64,000 nt of DNA from Neckera pumila. Lineage: Eukaryota; Streptophyta; Bryopsida; Hypnales; Neckeraceae. Under the pieces are notes generated by a model. That model was not told the origin of the DNA, searched no databases, and saw only the letters and a list, made by a program, of their open reading frames with translations. The position numbers were made by a program, and so were the translations under genes. The stretch covers positions 23,428,163-23,492,162 of the forward strand of contig OZ018409.1 of the NCBI GenBank assembly GCA_963969595.1, given 5' to 3'. Shown piece by piece: positions 35,531 to 47,065 of this stretch (within the stretch, counting starts at the first letter, position 1; every line of letters begins with the position of its first letter).

Positions 35531-38500
35531 ATGGGTCTCACCTGTAAGATATGCTTCGAAATGGCCTCCGGGCAAGGCACGCAAGCGCGAATCACATCCT
35601 GCGGCCATGTGTTTTGTCTAGATTGTGCCACGATCTGGTTCCGCACGGAAGCTGCTTGTCCTGTGTGTCGGAGTGCGGTCGCTGGGCTATCCGCGTTGAT
35701 TGCGCTCTTCGATCACGATGCGGGGTTGCAATCGCCTTCGCTCGGTTTCGACGATGAAGCGAGTGAGAGTGGAGGGGAGATTTGGGGGGGGGAGGAAGGG
35801 CAGATTAGGGACAGTCCCAGTGGAGCCAAGTCTAGCGGGGTTGGAACTAGTGGAACAGCAGAAAATGGTGCGGGTGGAGAGGCAAGCGCCACTGGAAGGG
35901 AGGGAGCTGGCGATCGGGGTCGTGTTGCTGACTGCCTACAACGGCGGAATTGCGACAACGAAGATGTACAGGTTAGCGGCCTTTGTGACCCCGGCCTCTA
36001 GCATTGGCAGTTGGATTTGAAATTAATAAGAAAAATATTCTCTCGATGATGTTGTAGTGGAAAACAGATGTATCGGGTATTGACACACAACACTTTGGAA
36101 GAATTGAGACGGGTGAGAACTTAATGCTTGGCATCCAACAATTGCTCGTAATTCTTTCAGATGTGAATTAGAAGTGTTATTATCCTAAGAGGCCCAAATT
36201 ATTCTTATGCTTATTTACGGTTTGAGTGGGTCATATGGGAACTTTCTTGAGTCCACTTTTTTTTACTTTTTTCACAGAACATGCTATGTTTTTTTCACTG
36301 ATTCTGTTGAAATGAAATTTGACCCTATCTGAAGTATTACATTCTAGAATGTGATCACTTGATTTGGTGATTTTGAAGTCATAAATCCTTGTTCTTTTTG
36401 GGGTTAAGTTGAAGACGTGGTGGACGTTGCGGTTCTTACGCACTTTATATTCTTTTGCTACCATTGCAGGTGAAGTATGTGCTGGGTAAAGTTGCAGAGA
36501 GGTGGCAACAGGTGATGGTGGAGCGTGCGAGGCTTAGGGTTCAAGTAGCATCGCTTGAGAAAGTCAAGCAAGAGTTATCAGCTCGAGTTCAGAACTTAAC
36601 GGATGAGAATGCAGGGATGAAGCAGGCCATGATGGGGTTTCGACCACGAGGAGGGAGTGCGGTGAACTCTCGTTGGGATCTTGATTGCGATGCACGGGAA
36701 AGCGGTTATTACTCTGAGTCTCGGCTCCAAGGACTCGACAGGGAGAGTGAGATGAATGCCATGGGGAACTATCTCTCCAACCTCAGTATCTCGGAAATTG
36801 GCTATGGTATCAGTGCTGACACAGTGTACAATATCAGAGGCGTATCAAGAGCTCCAGCCAAAGTGGAGGAGCGATTGAGTGCATCCAAATGGGAGCTTGC
36901 CCACACATTTCCCATGCACTCTGGTCCTGTGCATGGGATTGCTGTGAATCCATCGGGGAACCTTGTGGCTACCGCTTCATGGGATCACTTATGTCGTGTC
37001 TATGACGTTCATCTGGAAGAGGAGGTGGCCGTGCTTGCCGGTCATTTGTTGGGTCTTTACGCTGTGAAATTCTCCCCCGCAAAGCGTGACCTCGTGGGGA
37101 CTGTGAGCTCTGATCAGACTTGCCGCCTGTGGAATACAGATACCTCAGAATGTCTTCGTGTTCTTGAAGGCCACACAGATGAGGTTTTTTCTCATTCTCA
37201 TTTGCTCTAGCTTACACAATCTATTGGTGTGGGATATTTAAATCCATGCAGTGAATATGATCCAAATCCATGCTGTGAATATGTTTTGTTGTATGAGGGT
37301 CGCCAATGTTAACTCTTGTAATTGGCTTGATATCCAGGTTAATGGTTTGTCATTTAAGCCAGGAACACATCTGCTGGCAACAGCGTCAGATGATGCTACG
37401 AGTATGATTTGGGACGCTGAAAAGGGGATCTCCGTCACAACTTTGAAGGTAAGTAGTTGTAGCCTACTGCAAATTAGAATTTGTATTTTTAAACTCCCGT
37501 TAACTTTGTGTTACACTAGTCGAACTAAACTCTGTTGACCAAATACGGAATGCTCGAGCACCAAATGCGTTCATATTTGGCTATTCTTTGAAACCTGCAA
37601 GAGCACGGAAGTTGCAAAAAGTAGTTGTAAGAATAGAAGTTCTTGCGTATGGCATTTCTAAGTCTAGGCTGGACAGTCCTGTTAGACGGCTTTTTTTTTT
37701 CCCCTGTGTTAACCCTTTTCACCGGTCCTTTGTTATCTTTTGCTCAGGGTCATCGACATGGCGTGTATGGCGTTTGCTTTCAGCCCAGTGGTGGCCACTT
37801 AGTGGCCACCGCCTCTTTTGACTTCACTGCGAAGCTCTGGGATCCTCGGTCGGCTGAAGACGTCCAAACCCTAAGGGGTCACTTAGAGGATGTTATTGGT
37901 GTAGATATCGATGACTCAGGGACGTATTTAGCAACAGGAAGTGATGACAAAACTTGCCGGGTTTGGGACTTGCGCATGGGTCATCCAATCGTTGTCCTGA
38001 AGGCACATTCCGGCGAAGTGAAACGAGTTGTGTTTTCGCCGTATGGCAAGCTTCTGGCTACTACATCAGGAGATACCACTGTCCGACTTTTTGACACCAC
38101 AACTTGGGATTGTGCTCAGACCCTCAGGTACATATTTTATCCTAAGTCAGACCATTCAGTGTCAACGCATTTGTGTACTGTATTGGAACTAGATTTTTTG
38201 GCCATCCGTCAATCTTGTAATTGTGAGGATGGTACTGTGTGGATTACAAGGCTTGGTTCCTATACTTTCATCCTACTTAGTATGTCATTCTTTATAGTTG
38301 TTCCGTTTGGAATTGGTTGCCATATATTCTGCACGTTTATGCTTTCCGGGCTAGTGTCTGGCACCAGCCAAACCAGTAGTGCATGCATTGCTGCTTAAGA
38401 CATGATGATGCGGGTCTTAATCAAGATTGGGCTTCCTGGCGGTGAAAAACGGAATATCATTAGTGGTAGTGACGTTATAGTTCCACTTTTTAAAAACGTT

Positions 38501-38772
38501 GTCTGGTCTTGACTCATCAATGACCGACTGTTCTTGCAATCTGACGCGTGCATTTCCATTGCAGGTCGCACTCCGATCACGTATTCGATGTGGCGTGGTC
38601 ACCCACGGCAGACTTCCTTGTGACTGCGAGCCATGACAGACTTTGGAAGCTATGGCAGCCTCGAGTTCCCTCTCTTCGCAACTCAGGCTTTACAGCTAAT
38701 AATCATCAGCGGTACCCGGCTTCTCAAGTGAATAATGATGTGATGAGGGCGGAACGAATGGCCATGGTGTAG
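35531..38772 (+). CDS. RING finger - coiled coil - seven WD40 repeat protein
   Basis: Likely a ubiquitin ligase or scaffold. Six exons, all GT-AG: 35531-35971, 36068-36112, 36470-37183, 37338-37448, 37748-38127 and 38565-38772 (1899 bp, 632 aa). A C3HC4 RING spans residues 5-46 with ligands C5, C8, C24, H26, C29, C32, C43 and C46. An acidic, Gly/Ser-rich linker covers about 55-145. A coiled coil follows at about 150-220 (LEELRRVKYVLGKVAERW, then VASLEKVKQELSARVQ). Seven WD40 units at about 305-615 form a full propeller. They are closest by eye to the PRP4 (U4/U6 snRNP) class, with motifs such as LATASWDHLCRVYD, LATGSDDKTCRVWDL and TASHDRLWKLW. The order RING-coiled coil-WD40 is that of COP1, but the RING and propeller do not read like COP1. 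Exon 2 is only 45 bp; it was chosen because it alone keeps frame and extends the coil. No ortholog recognised by name. Confidence 0.9.
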
Positions 38773-39806
38773 TCCCAAGAAGAAGACACGGTTCCAAATT
38801 GGTTTAATCAAGGCACACAAGGTGGAGGTAGACGGTTACTCGAACTGGTTGGAGAAGAAGAAGAGTGCGCTCTGTCTTGTGATTATTTGTTTCAAGGGCG
38901 GGCGACGTCAATGTCCTGCTCAGTCAGGACAGTTAAATACTCTTGTAGACACCAAGTACATTAGCATCAACTCCTAATGGAGTACGGAGGCTGAACCAGT
39001 TAGCCACGGTATTAGCTAAAGCAAAGAGTGGTAGTAATTGTTTGTGAAGTTAAGCAGGCCTTCTGAACTAGTAAGACTGCGTTGTTTATAAAAGGTGACC
39101 TGAAATTTTCTCTTAAGCTCTTTTTGTGCCTAAATTTCTCTATTGCAACTCTATTGCAACTCTGGAGTAGGTGTTGTGTTCTTCGATTACCTCTGTTAAC
39201 GCTCACAACGCCCAGGGTAAGGTAGTCTGCTCTTAAAGCTATCATTTAAGAGCTGATTGCCTTTTGGGGGAAGCAAAACTCCTTGGAACAATTTTTGTAG
39301 GAAGAAAAATGGAATTGGCATCTAACCTAAGTTGTTTCATATTTTTTGGACCTCTGGAATAAGTTATAAATTTTTGAAGTTGAAACGTAGTGGTCACTAA
39401 AAGCGACCACCTCCTGAAATGTACACATTTTGGTACATTGAAGAAAAGAAAATGTACCTCTCTATCATGGTCACTTTTAAAGCACATTTGCTTTTAGAGC
39501 ATACTACCTCACCACAAAAATGGCACTTGGGATGATTTCAAATGAACAATACAGGATTAATTATTGTTGTTGTGAGAATTACTTGTGAGTGTGGTTGTAG
39601 TAGATGGTGGAAATTCTCTCATTCTGTTGAACTATTGCACCTACCATAATTATGTTACAATAAGCAATTGAGCAATGTTCCTATTATTCAATTGCTTAAA
39701 TTTTTAATATACTCTATCTTGTTAGAATTCAAAAGAGAATTGTACTTGGCTATCAAGGTTGGCATTTATGCCAAAGATTTAATTAAAGTTGAAAAAGCTA
39801 GTTCAA
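38773..39806. other. 3' flank and anonymous DNA
   Basis: Presumed 3' untranslated region of the RING-WD40 gene for the first few hundred bases, then AT-rich sequence with no recognised feature. Confidence 0.4.
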
Positions 39807-40915
39807 TATATTCCCTAAAGCTTTTTGACTATGTTTTCACCAAAATTGCTCCAAAACTGTCATTTCTAGTACAAGTACCAAATTTTAGAAACAAATTTTT
39901 TTTTGGATACATGTAACCGTAGGATCTTGTAGTGAACTAGCTTGAAAAGATGTGAAAAAAATTTCAGAATTTTTCACCATGTAGATTGCAAGATAATAGC
40001 GTTTGAATTGACAAAAATGCTTTTTTTGTCTTTGCAGAAAATTGGGCAGCTGCACTTCACAAGGTCACATTTGTATGAAGAAATGTCCAAAATGGTGATA
40101 ATTCTTTGAATTCATTCTTCAAGGCAAGTGAGCTACATGCTTGAAAATTTTCAGATCATTTGGAATTGTACAACATACAGGAAAAAAATAGTAAATAGAA
40201 TGAAGTAGACAATGATTCAAAATACTAAATTGTCAAGAATTTTGTTATGGAATTGAAAAATGCCAATTCCGATAGGTGTAATGTTGTAGTAAACAATTTA
40301 CACCCAAGGTTTTATTTTTTTACAAAAAATAACGAAAATTGAGTTAAATAAAGGACTTCAAAGTTTATTTTAGAGTAAAGTTTCCATAACTACCTCAAAA
40401 CTAAAAATCCTCATAACTTTTGACTCATTGATAAAAATGGAATGATTCAAAGCTTTCAGTGTCTATATAAATCTAGAGAACCAATTTCAAATTTTTATTT
40501 CTTAAAAAGGTGATTTTTTCAAAAAATATTTTTAGTTGCCTGGGCTGCCCCAAAGATCAAAGAAAGTTACATATCATGGAATAACTTTTTAACCATGTAG
40601 TCAAATGTTATGAAAATTGTTGGACCTTAGAGCTACTCCTTGGGCACATTTTATGTGAAAATTTCAAAGAAAAAACTACAATTCCATTTGTAGTGAGCTG
40701 CCCAAAATTGCTATGTTGTCACATGAAAAGAAATTTGCGTTGGTCTAAATAAAAAATGTGGGCTGAAATTTGTTGAGAACCATGTTTCCAACGCAAAATT
40801 CTAAGATTCTAGCATTGGAAATATGGTTCTCAACAAATTTTAGCCCATATTTTTGGTTTAGACCAACACAGTTTTCTTCTAGTGCCAAAAATGGTGTTTG
40901 GTCCTTTAGGGATTA
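39807..40915. mobile_element. TTAA-type element, subfamily E, copy 2, with long hairpin
   Basis: About 1.1 kb, homologous to 26000-27020. Ends are worn: left TTCCCTAAAG, right TTTGGTCCTTTAGGGATTA. Near the right end it carries the long inverted repeat annotated separately at 40740-40866. Non-coding. Confidence 0.7.
40740..40866. repeat. 55-bp-stem hairpin, small-RNA precursor-like
   Basis: Arms 40740-40794 and 40812-40866 are complementary over 55 bases with about six differences, separated by a 17-nt loop. Core arm text is AATTTGTTGAGAACCAT and its complement. In a plus-strand transcript four of the six differences would be G:U pairs. Pairing continues more weakly about 10 bases outward. 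Such a fold could yield 21-24-nt RNAs. Transcription is not shown by the sequence. Confidence 0.8.
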
Positions 40916-41453
40916 TCCGAAAAATAAGAATATTTCTTCAATATCAACATTTATATGTTTTCTATTAAAAAAAGTGTATTTTGAAAAAATAATAAGTGTT
41001 ACAAAATATGTGAATCCAAAAGCATCCTTAGGCTACAATACATCATAAATAGAGGCAACTCATTTTAGGGAAGAATTTGTATTAGGTGGTTTTAGAAAAG
41101 CATTACAATTTGGTACAATTTCCTTATTGTTTTTCCTACTAAAGAAGATTCTTCATCTGTAGATCACAAAAGATATTGTTCAAGTCTATTGGAGTATAAT
41201 TGAGCTCCTCAATCTTGAACTAAATCATCTTTTTTGAATTTTGATCCCAACTAATGAATTGAAAGTTCCATACTCCATATAAACCTATATTGCTTTAATT
41301 GTAATTTGATATGAAAATTATTCACTTCTTCAAAAATTCTTGGTAGTTCCAAATCTCTATCAAAGAACTTGAAAATTTTATGACATTTTGAAGACGTGAA
41401 TTAGTTGTATGAGACTTGAGGTGGAGCCACCCGCAACCAATCATTAAACCTCT

Positions 41454-42342
41454 AAAGGACCATTGTCCCTTCGGGGGACAAATGGAATTTTGGCAGGTAC
41501 CTACGGGCTGAATTTTATTTTTTATTTTTTGAAACTTTTGGGAAGATAGAAAAATTTATTAGCTTCTTGGGAATATAGTTTTTTTTCAATCGGTGACCCG
41601 GAATAAAAGTTATGCCCAGTTAAGCTCTAAACAGGGGAGAATGGGCAACAAAAAAAATTCCCGAAATTTGAATTTAAAAGATTAAAATTTACTTATAGAT
41701 TATTATTTTATCTATATGGAAAACTTTTACTTATTCCATTTGGATTTGCTGTGAGAAATCTTGTTTTTTAAGCAATTCAAGCATTTTCTTGAAAAATAAC
41801 TTGTAGGATTCATTTTTAATGCAACTTTTGCAATTTTTTATTAGAAAATTGCACATGGTTTAGTTTTCTTGCTAGAACAATCTCACCATTGGAATTAATG
41901 CATTTTCATTCCATCTTGGAGATATTAATAATTTAGATTTTCCTTCTATCTTGTACCTACTTCTACTAAACAATTTTCTAAAGAATGAAAATTCAGATTT
42001 TTCTTAATTTTTTGTTCTTAGATTCTCAACTCAATTCTCCATCACAAATATTTAAAACTCAAAGCTATGTAGTGCAAAAAATTAAAGTTAAAGAGGTTAA
42101 AAAATGTAGTCCCGCAGTGTACTGAAAAACTTGTGTTTTCACTTTAAACGCGGATATTTTGCAATCTGATAAGTCAAAAAATTTAAACTTTTTTCCACAC
42201 ATTCTCATACTAGTTAGATGTAAGATCCTATGGTTGGATGTGCAAATAAAAACAATTTCCAAATTTCTTTCTCTTTGCTATAGAAATGGTAGTTTTTATT
42301 GTTTTCTAACAAAGTAAAGGCCTTGGTCTTTTAGGGGTTTAA
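41454..42342. mobile_element. TTAA-type MITE, subfamily A, copy 3
   Basis: 889 bp. Left TTAAACCTCTAAAGGACC, right GGTCTTTTAGGGGTTTAA, each with one extra base next to the TTAA. Left hairpin TTGTCCC-TTCGG-GGGACAA. Interior as in 10472-11394. Confidence 0.8.
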
Positions 42343-43199
42343 GCAATTATGGACATGATTTGGAGTAGTACAAGGCACAACAAATTATTTTCTTGGTGCA
42401 AAGATAGAAATGATGGAGATTGCAAAAAAAGAATATTTTTTCATCCAATTATTTTATTAGAAGTTGCTTGAATACAATTCTAATGAATAGTTTTGCAAAT
42501 TCCCTCATCACAATATTATTGACTTTTCCAGAAGAAGAAGATGCTTAATCCACGATTCACCCTTGCTATTTTCTCTTTGATGTAAGTTTTAGCCATAAAA
42601 ATGTTTTCTTAAAATTTGAGTACAACAAAGGAATTGAAGCTTACCAAGTGCAATTTCTACTCCAATTGAAATGTAGAAAACTTTGTAAATTTCAATGTTT
42701 TATAGCAATATGAACTTTGAGCCAAATACCATGTTTTGTTGATTTTCTAATTTTTTAGTAATAGTTTTTGTTTATACTATGATGTTATATACTACTATAT
42801 ACATCTATAATAAAAATTTCAAATTTTCCTAGTATATATTGTATTTGATATGACTTTTCATCATTTTTTTCTAAACAAATTCACAATAATTTCAAATTTT
42901 TTCTCAAAAAAGTTTTAAATTGACTTGTAGACATACAAATTCATCTTTGAAAAATAAATATAAATTTTTTCATTCATATCTATTTGCAAAATGGCAACAT
43001 AACAAAGTCATGGATAGTGAGGCTTGAAATCAGTGGTCATGGGCCTATCTTTTAGAGTTAACCTTCAAAGGAGAAACTGGTGACCATGGACATCATCCCT
43101 TTTGGTACTATGTGAATCATCTACTTTAAAAAACCAAAAGTACTCATTAGAGGTTAAACTATTATGCAAGAGCTTTCTTTTGTGCACAAAATTCCAAAT
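42343..43199. other. AT-rich spacer
   Basis: No gene or repeat boundary recognised. Confidence 0.35.
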
Positions 43200-43530
43200 A
43201 TGAACAATCACACTTCTGTCCTATACATAATAGAACTTCTATAAGCCAATAACCTCTCTAAAGTGATAAAGCTCCTTTGGTCCCAACCTATATATAATAG
43301 AACTTCTATAAAGTAAACTTCTAGAAGCTAGTCACCTCTCTAAAGTAATATCACTCCTTTGGTCCCTACCTATATACAATAGAACTTCTATAAAGTAACT
43401 TCTAGAAGCCAATAATCTCTCTAAAGTAATACCACTCCTTTGGTCCCTGCCTACATACAATAGAACTTCTATGAAGTGAACTTCTATAAGCCAATAAATT
43501 CTCTAAAGTGAAATTATTCTATCGGTCCCA
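43200..43530. repeat. 82-bp tandem satellite, four units
   Basis: CCTTTGGTCCC recurs at 43274, 43356 and 43437, and its variant at 43519: periods 82, 81, 82. Units contain AGAACTTCTATAAAGT and ACTTCTAGAAGC, themselves short inverted repeats. Non-coding. Confidence 0.9.
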
Positions 43531-43843
43531 ACTTGGACCACATTGAAGATGTACAAAATAAGTAGAAAAAGAAAAAAAACTTTAATTGAATTTGGAATTT
43601 AAATGTCACTAAGGTAACTACACCTAAAATCGCACATTGGATATTCTTGCCTAAAATGTACACCATGTTTCCTCTGTTACCATGAGTCTTTTTCAAAAAT
43701 AGAGGGAATATATTCTCTCCAAATCCCAACTCCCAAGGTTACTATAGAAGGACTCTCTATGATTCATCAACCAAAAAACATCCTCTTAATCCATAAACGT
43801 CTCAATCCTTTTCAGAATTTTTGCACATTTTTACATTGCCGGG

Positions 43844-43925
43844 TTAACTGGACGAAAGAGTGCCTCGAAGCACTCTATTCATCGTCCAAAATATGGACGT
43901 CGGAGCGCTTCAGGTCAAGGGTTAA
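43844..43925. mobile_element. Subfamily B terminal fragment
   Basis: Contains the subfamily B right end, TCGTCCAAAATATGGACGT followed by CGGAGCGCTTCAGG, ending in GGG-TTAA at 43922-43925. Another TTAA stands at 43844. A small stem GAGTGC-CTCGAA-GCACTC lies at 43858-43875. It is either a remnant or a very short derivative. Confidence 0.5.
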
Positions 43926-44599
43926 CGGGTTGAGCAATTCTGAACCCCAGAAGCACTGCCAAAGATGAAGAGAAAAGACTGGACAAATATTTTCACGAGG
44001 AGCCAAAGTCTGCCACTGATATTGAAAATAAATTCAGAAGTCCACTGCAGGATACTTGGAAAACAACAAGGTAATTGCCAAGAGCCAACCCAAAATCCCA
44101 ACTATCCTTATTGCACATATTGCCCTAGACATTCAGACCCCTTTTCTCTTCATTTTCGGTACATTACATCGAGGTAGGGGAAAGTTTCAGACCGAGCGCC
44201 ATAAGAGACGCACTCCACAATCTCTGCATCCTTGGCTCCTGGACTCACAACTGCCTGTACTTGTCACTATGTTCCCACCAAGACGTACCACATTACGGGA
44301 ACACTAACCTAGTAATAGTCGAATTGGACCACGCATCACCTTTTCACAATGATACCAACACAAATAGCCTCTAAACAACAATCTGCACAGCCGATCGACT
44401 ACTGCCAATGTGAGCTACGACGCCCACGCGGCATAAAACACGTGTCTAGTAGACCACCCCAATGCCACTCGAGATAACTTAATGCCATTTTATCTGCACG
44501 GCAAGGATCTCCAACATAAATGTTCTGTAAATCAACCGCCCGTCTGGGTGGCTGGCTGCAGTCACCCTAACGTGAACCATTGCATAAACTCCAGCACTC
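43926..44599. other. RAB7 3' flank
   Basis: Presumed 3' untranslated and downstream DNA of the minus-strand Rab7 gene. No other gene supported. Confidence 0.4.
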
Positions 44600-47065
44600 T
44601 TAACAATCACACCCAGATGTTTTCTGTGGCCTGCTGGCGTTTACGTCGATTGTGTCAGGGAGGTAACTGCACACAATTGACAAATTACACTTGATCAGAT
44701 CAAACTTGTAAGAACTCTTCGCAAGCATTATAATACACATCACCTGCACAAGTTCGCCACTAGAAGCCCAAATGGCAAAAAGTGTTACTTCCATATCTAC
44801 AAGAGTTGAATGAGTCATTTAGGAAACCTCACAAAGGAAGGTAACAAATGTTACGAACAAAACGAAGAAATCATACAGTACATTTTTTTTAAATACCGAA
44901 TTCAAGGTCAGGGTCGGCACTTCGTTTAACTATTGGGTTGGTTAGTTAGGGTAAGTTCCCATGTACAGCCGGACGGCCAGATATCGATGCAACAGGCAGA
45001 CTGACCTCTCCCTCTACCCCACCTATCAGATCGATATTAATTTCACAGTTTGGCGATACATGGGAACTTTTTTTGAAATTCTAGGGTTTCAAGATTCCGG
45101 GGTTACGGAATTCAAATCTTTTTGGCACCTGCTGAGATCCACAAGCAGATTCACAGACTCAAATGTGTACTTTATGTTTTGAATATTGAGATCTTCAAAA
45201 TGTCCGTCCAATTAAGCAATAATATTCTTGGATTTCAAACATAGAAAAGAAAACTTCTTAAGAAAAGTAGCTTGGGAACTTAAGAGTTAGTTAGCACGGA
45301 TAATCCCCAAAACTCACATTTCTTCCTCGGTTTCATTCTTCAACGCATTTTTGGCAATACACTGGAATGCAGCATCCACGTTGAAGTCTTCCTTGGCAGA
45401 TGTCTCGAAGTAGGGAATGCCGCCTTTCGCCGCACACCATGCTTTGGCCTTCTTCTCAGAGACCTAAAAAGTCCATAGAAACAGAGGAATGATGCAGAGC
45501 CAGCAGCAGATGAGGTGGAAACTATTTAAGTCAATCGTCAGGAAAATTAAAACTAGTGGACACTTCCTGCGTCACTTTGCAGACTGAATCAATAAAAAGG
45601 CTCGGCAAAAAAGCGTACCACTCGACTATTCCCGCCGTCCACGTCAACTTTATTGCCAAGGACCACAAATGGGAAGTTCTCTGGATCGGATGGGCTTGCC
45701 TGAAGTAATCCAGGTCAATGTCAAAGACAACGAAGGAATAAGCCCCTTAAAATGATCACGACCCTTTCAAAAGCACGACAAACATTTTCGAAGAGTAAAG
45801 TATAACGTACGTCAGAGTCATAGTCATCACAGAAGCACCTCCCGATAGACCAAAAGCAATCAAATAACGAGCAGGGGTCATCAAGGTGTGGAAGCCTCTT
45901 TCACTTATCAACAATGCAAAGCAACTTGCCTGAATTAGAAACTCCTCCCGCCAGTTGTCAAGGTTGTCAAACGACTTCATGACATTGACGTCATAGACAA
46001 GAACGCAACAATCTGCACCGCGATAAAAAGCTACCCCCAGGCTCTGGAATCGCTCCTGCCCAGCTGTATCCCATATCTGCTCACAAAGAAAGTCTTTCAG
46101 TGTATGACGAGTAAGAGATTTAAGTTTCTAATTACAATACATGCAGTATCGAACTTCCAATAACCGTAAACACAGAAGTCGCCATTCAATGATGACCTAA
46201 GATACTATCTACAATACCAATGCCTATACAAAACACCAGATACCATAACTCACCTGCATAGTAACCAGTCTGTCTTCAACTTGCACTTCCTTCGTCAGAA
46301 AGTCTGCCCCAATAGTAGCCTTATATTGGTTGCTGAATTTCTTGTTAACATATTGATTCATCAAAGACGTCTTTCCAACCCTGTCATCACCTCACCAAGA
46401 CTTTAGTTACATCGAAAGCATCAGGTGCGAGCAAGTCCTTAATGACCACAAAATTTATGTTAACGAGCTCGGTGTAGTTTGATGTGCGAACGTGAGGAAA
46501 CCAAAACCTACAGCCTCCTAATCCGTTTCAGACACCGAACTAACCCTACCAAATTCATTCAAGCTCCAGGAAAATTGCTCCCCATGTAACAGCGTACCAT
46601 TACCCTAAAAGCAAACACAAATTGCACTAATACACAACTAGTACATAGCTTAGCAAAGTACTGATTAGAAACCGTAGCCAAATTCCAAACCCTAGCACAA
46701 AAAAAAGCTAACAATCAGATCCACGGCTCCACTGTCAGCTACCCCTGTCGATCACCAAGGGCAAGGACCGCTCGAAACGATCATCTCTCAAAAGAACTGA
46801 AAGTCACACGCCAACGAACTTCCTAACCAACCACAAACCCTACAGACAATCGCCGCAAATCGCCGCAGAGACGTCGATGAAGACACAAACTCCTCTTTTC
46901 ACCCGGACTTTCTAAACAATCTCGTAACCACACAATCACCAAAGAATCTCGTAACCACACCGCAATCCACCCGAGGAAAACAAGAACCGACACGCAAAGG
47001 TTGACATCATACCCGCTGTCACCGAGGATGATGACTTTCAACAAGGTCCTCTTCCGAGCCGACAT
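44600..47065 (-). CDS. RAB7: Rab7-type small GTPase (RABG3 class)
   Basis: Regulates late endosome/prevacuolar compartment to vacuole traffic and vacuole fusion. Six exons on the minus strand: 47065-47013, 46380-46254, 46076-45930, 45699-45619, 45463-45318 and 44666-44600. They join to 621 bp, 206 aa, the exact size of Arabidopsis RABG3 proteins. G1 GDSGVGKTS is at 15-23, G3 WDTAGQE at 62-68, G4 NKVD at 125-128 and G5 SAK at 158-160. The effector region reads [11 protein letters not shown]. The C terminus SGCDC is a CXC double-prenylation signal. The acceptor after exon 3 is normal, but its donor is CAG|GCAAGT, a GC-AG intron; translation through the intended junction gives [13 protein letters not shown]. 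Introns 1 and 5 are the longest; intron 5 holds a small inverted-repeat element. The gene looks intact. Confidence 0.96.
44954..45067. repeat. 114-bp inverted-repeat element inside RAB7 intron 5
   Basis: Perfect 12-bp arms AGTTCCCATGTA (44954-44965) and its complement (45056-45067), with a second inner pair (ATATCGAT / ATCGATAT) at about 44982 and 45030. No clear target duplication. A small MITE remnant is likely. Confidence 0.55.

Noticed and set aside
36001..36067. Alternative longer exon of the RING-WD40 gene starting at the GTAG near 36057
   Set aside because: Using that acceptor puts the following exon out of frame; the acceptor before 36068 keeps the frame and the coiled coil.
43076..43158. 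TTAACC...GGTTAA pair about 80 bp apart
   Set aside because: Only the tetramer and two or three further bases agree, which is expected by chance in such AT-rich DNA.
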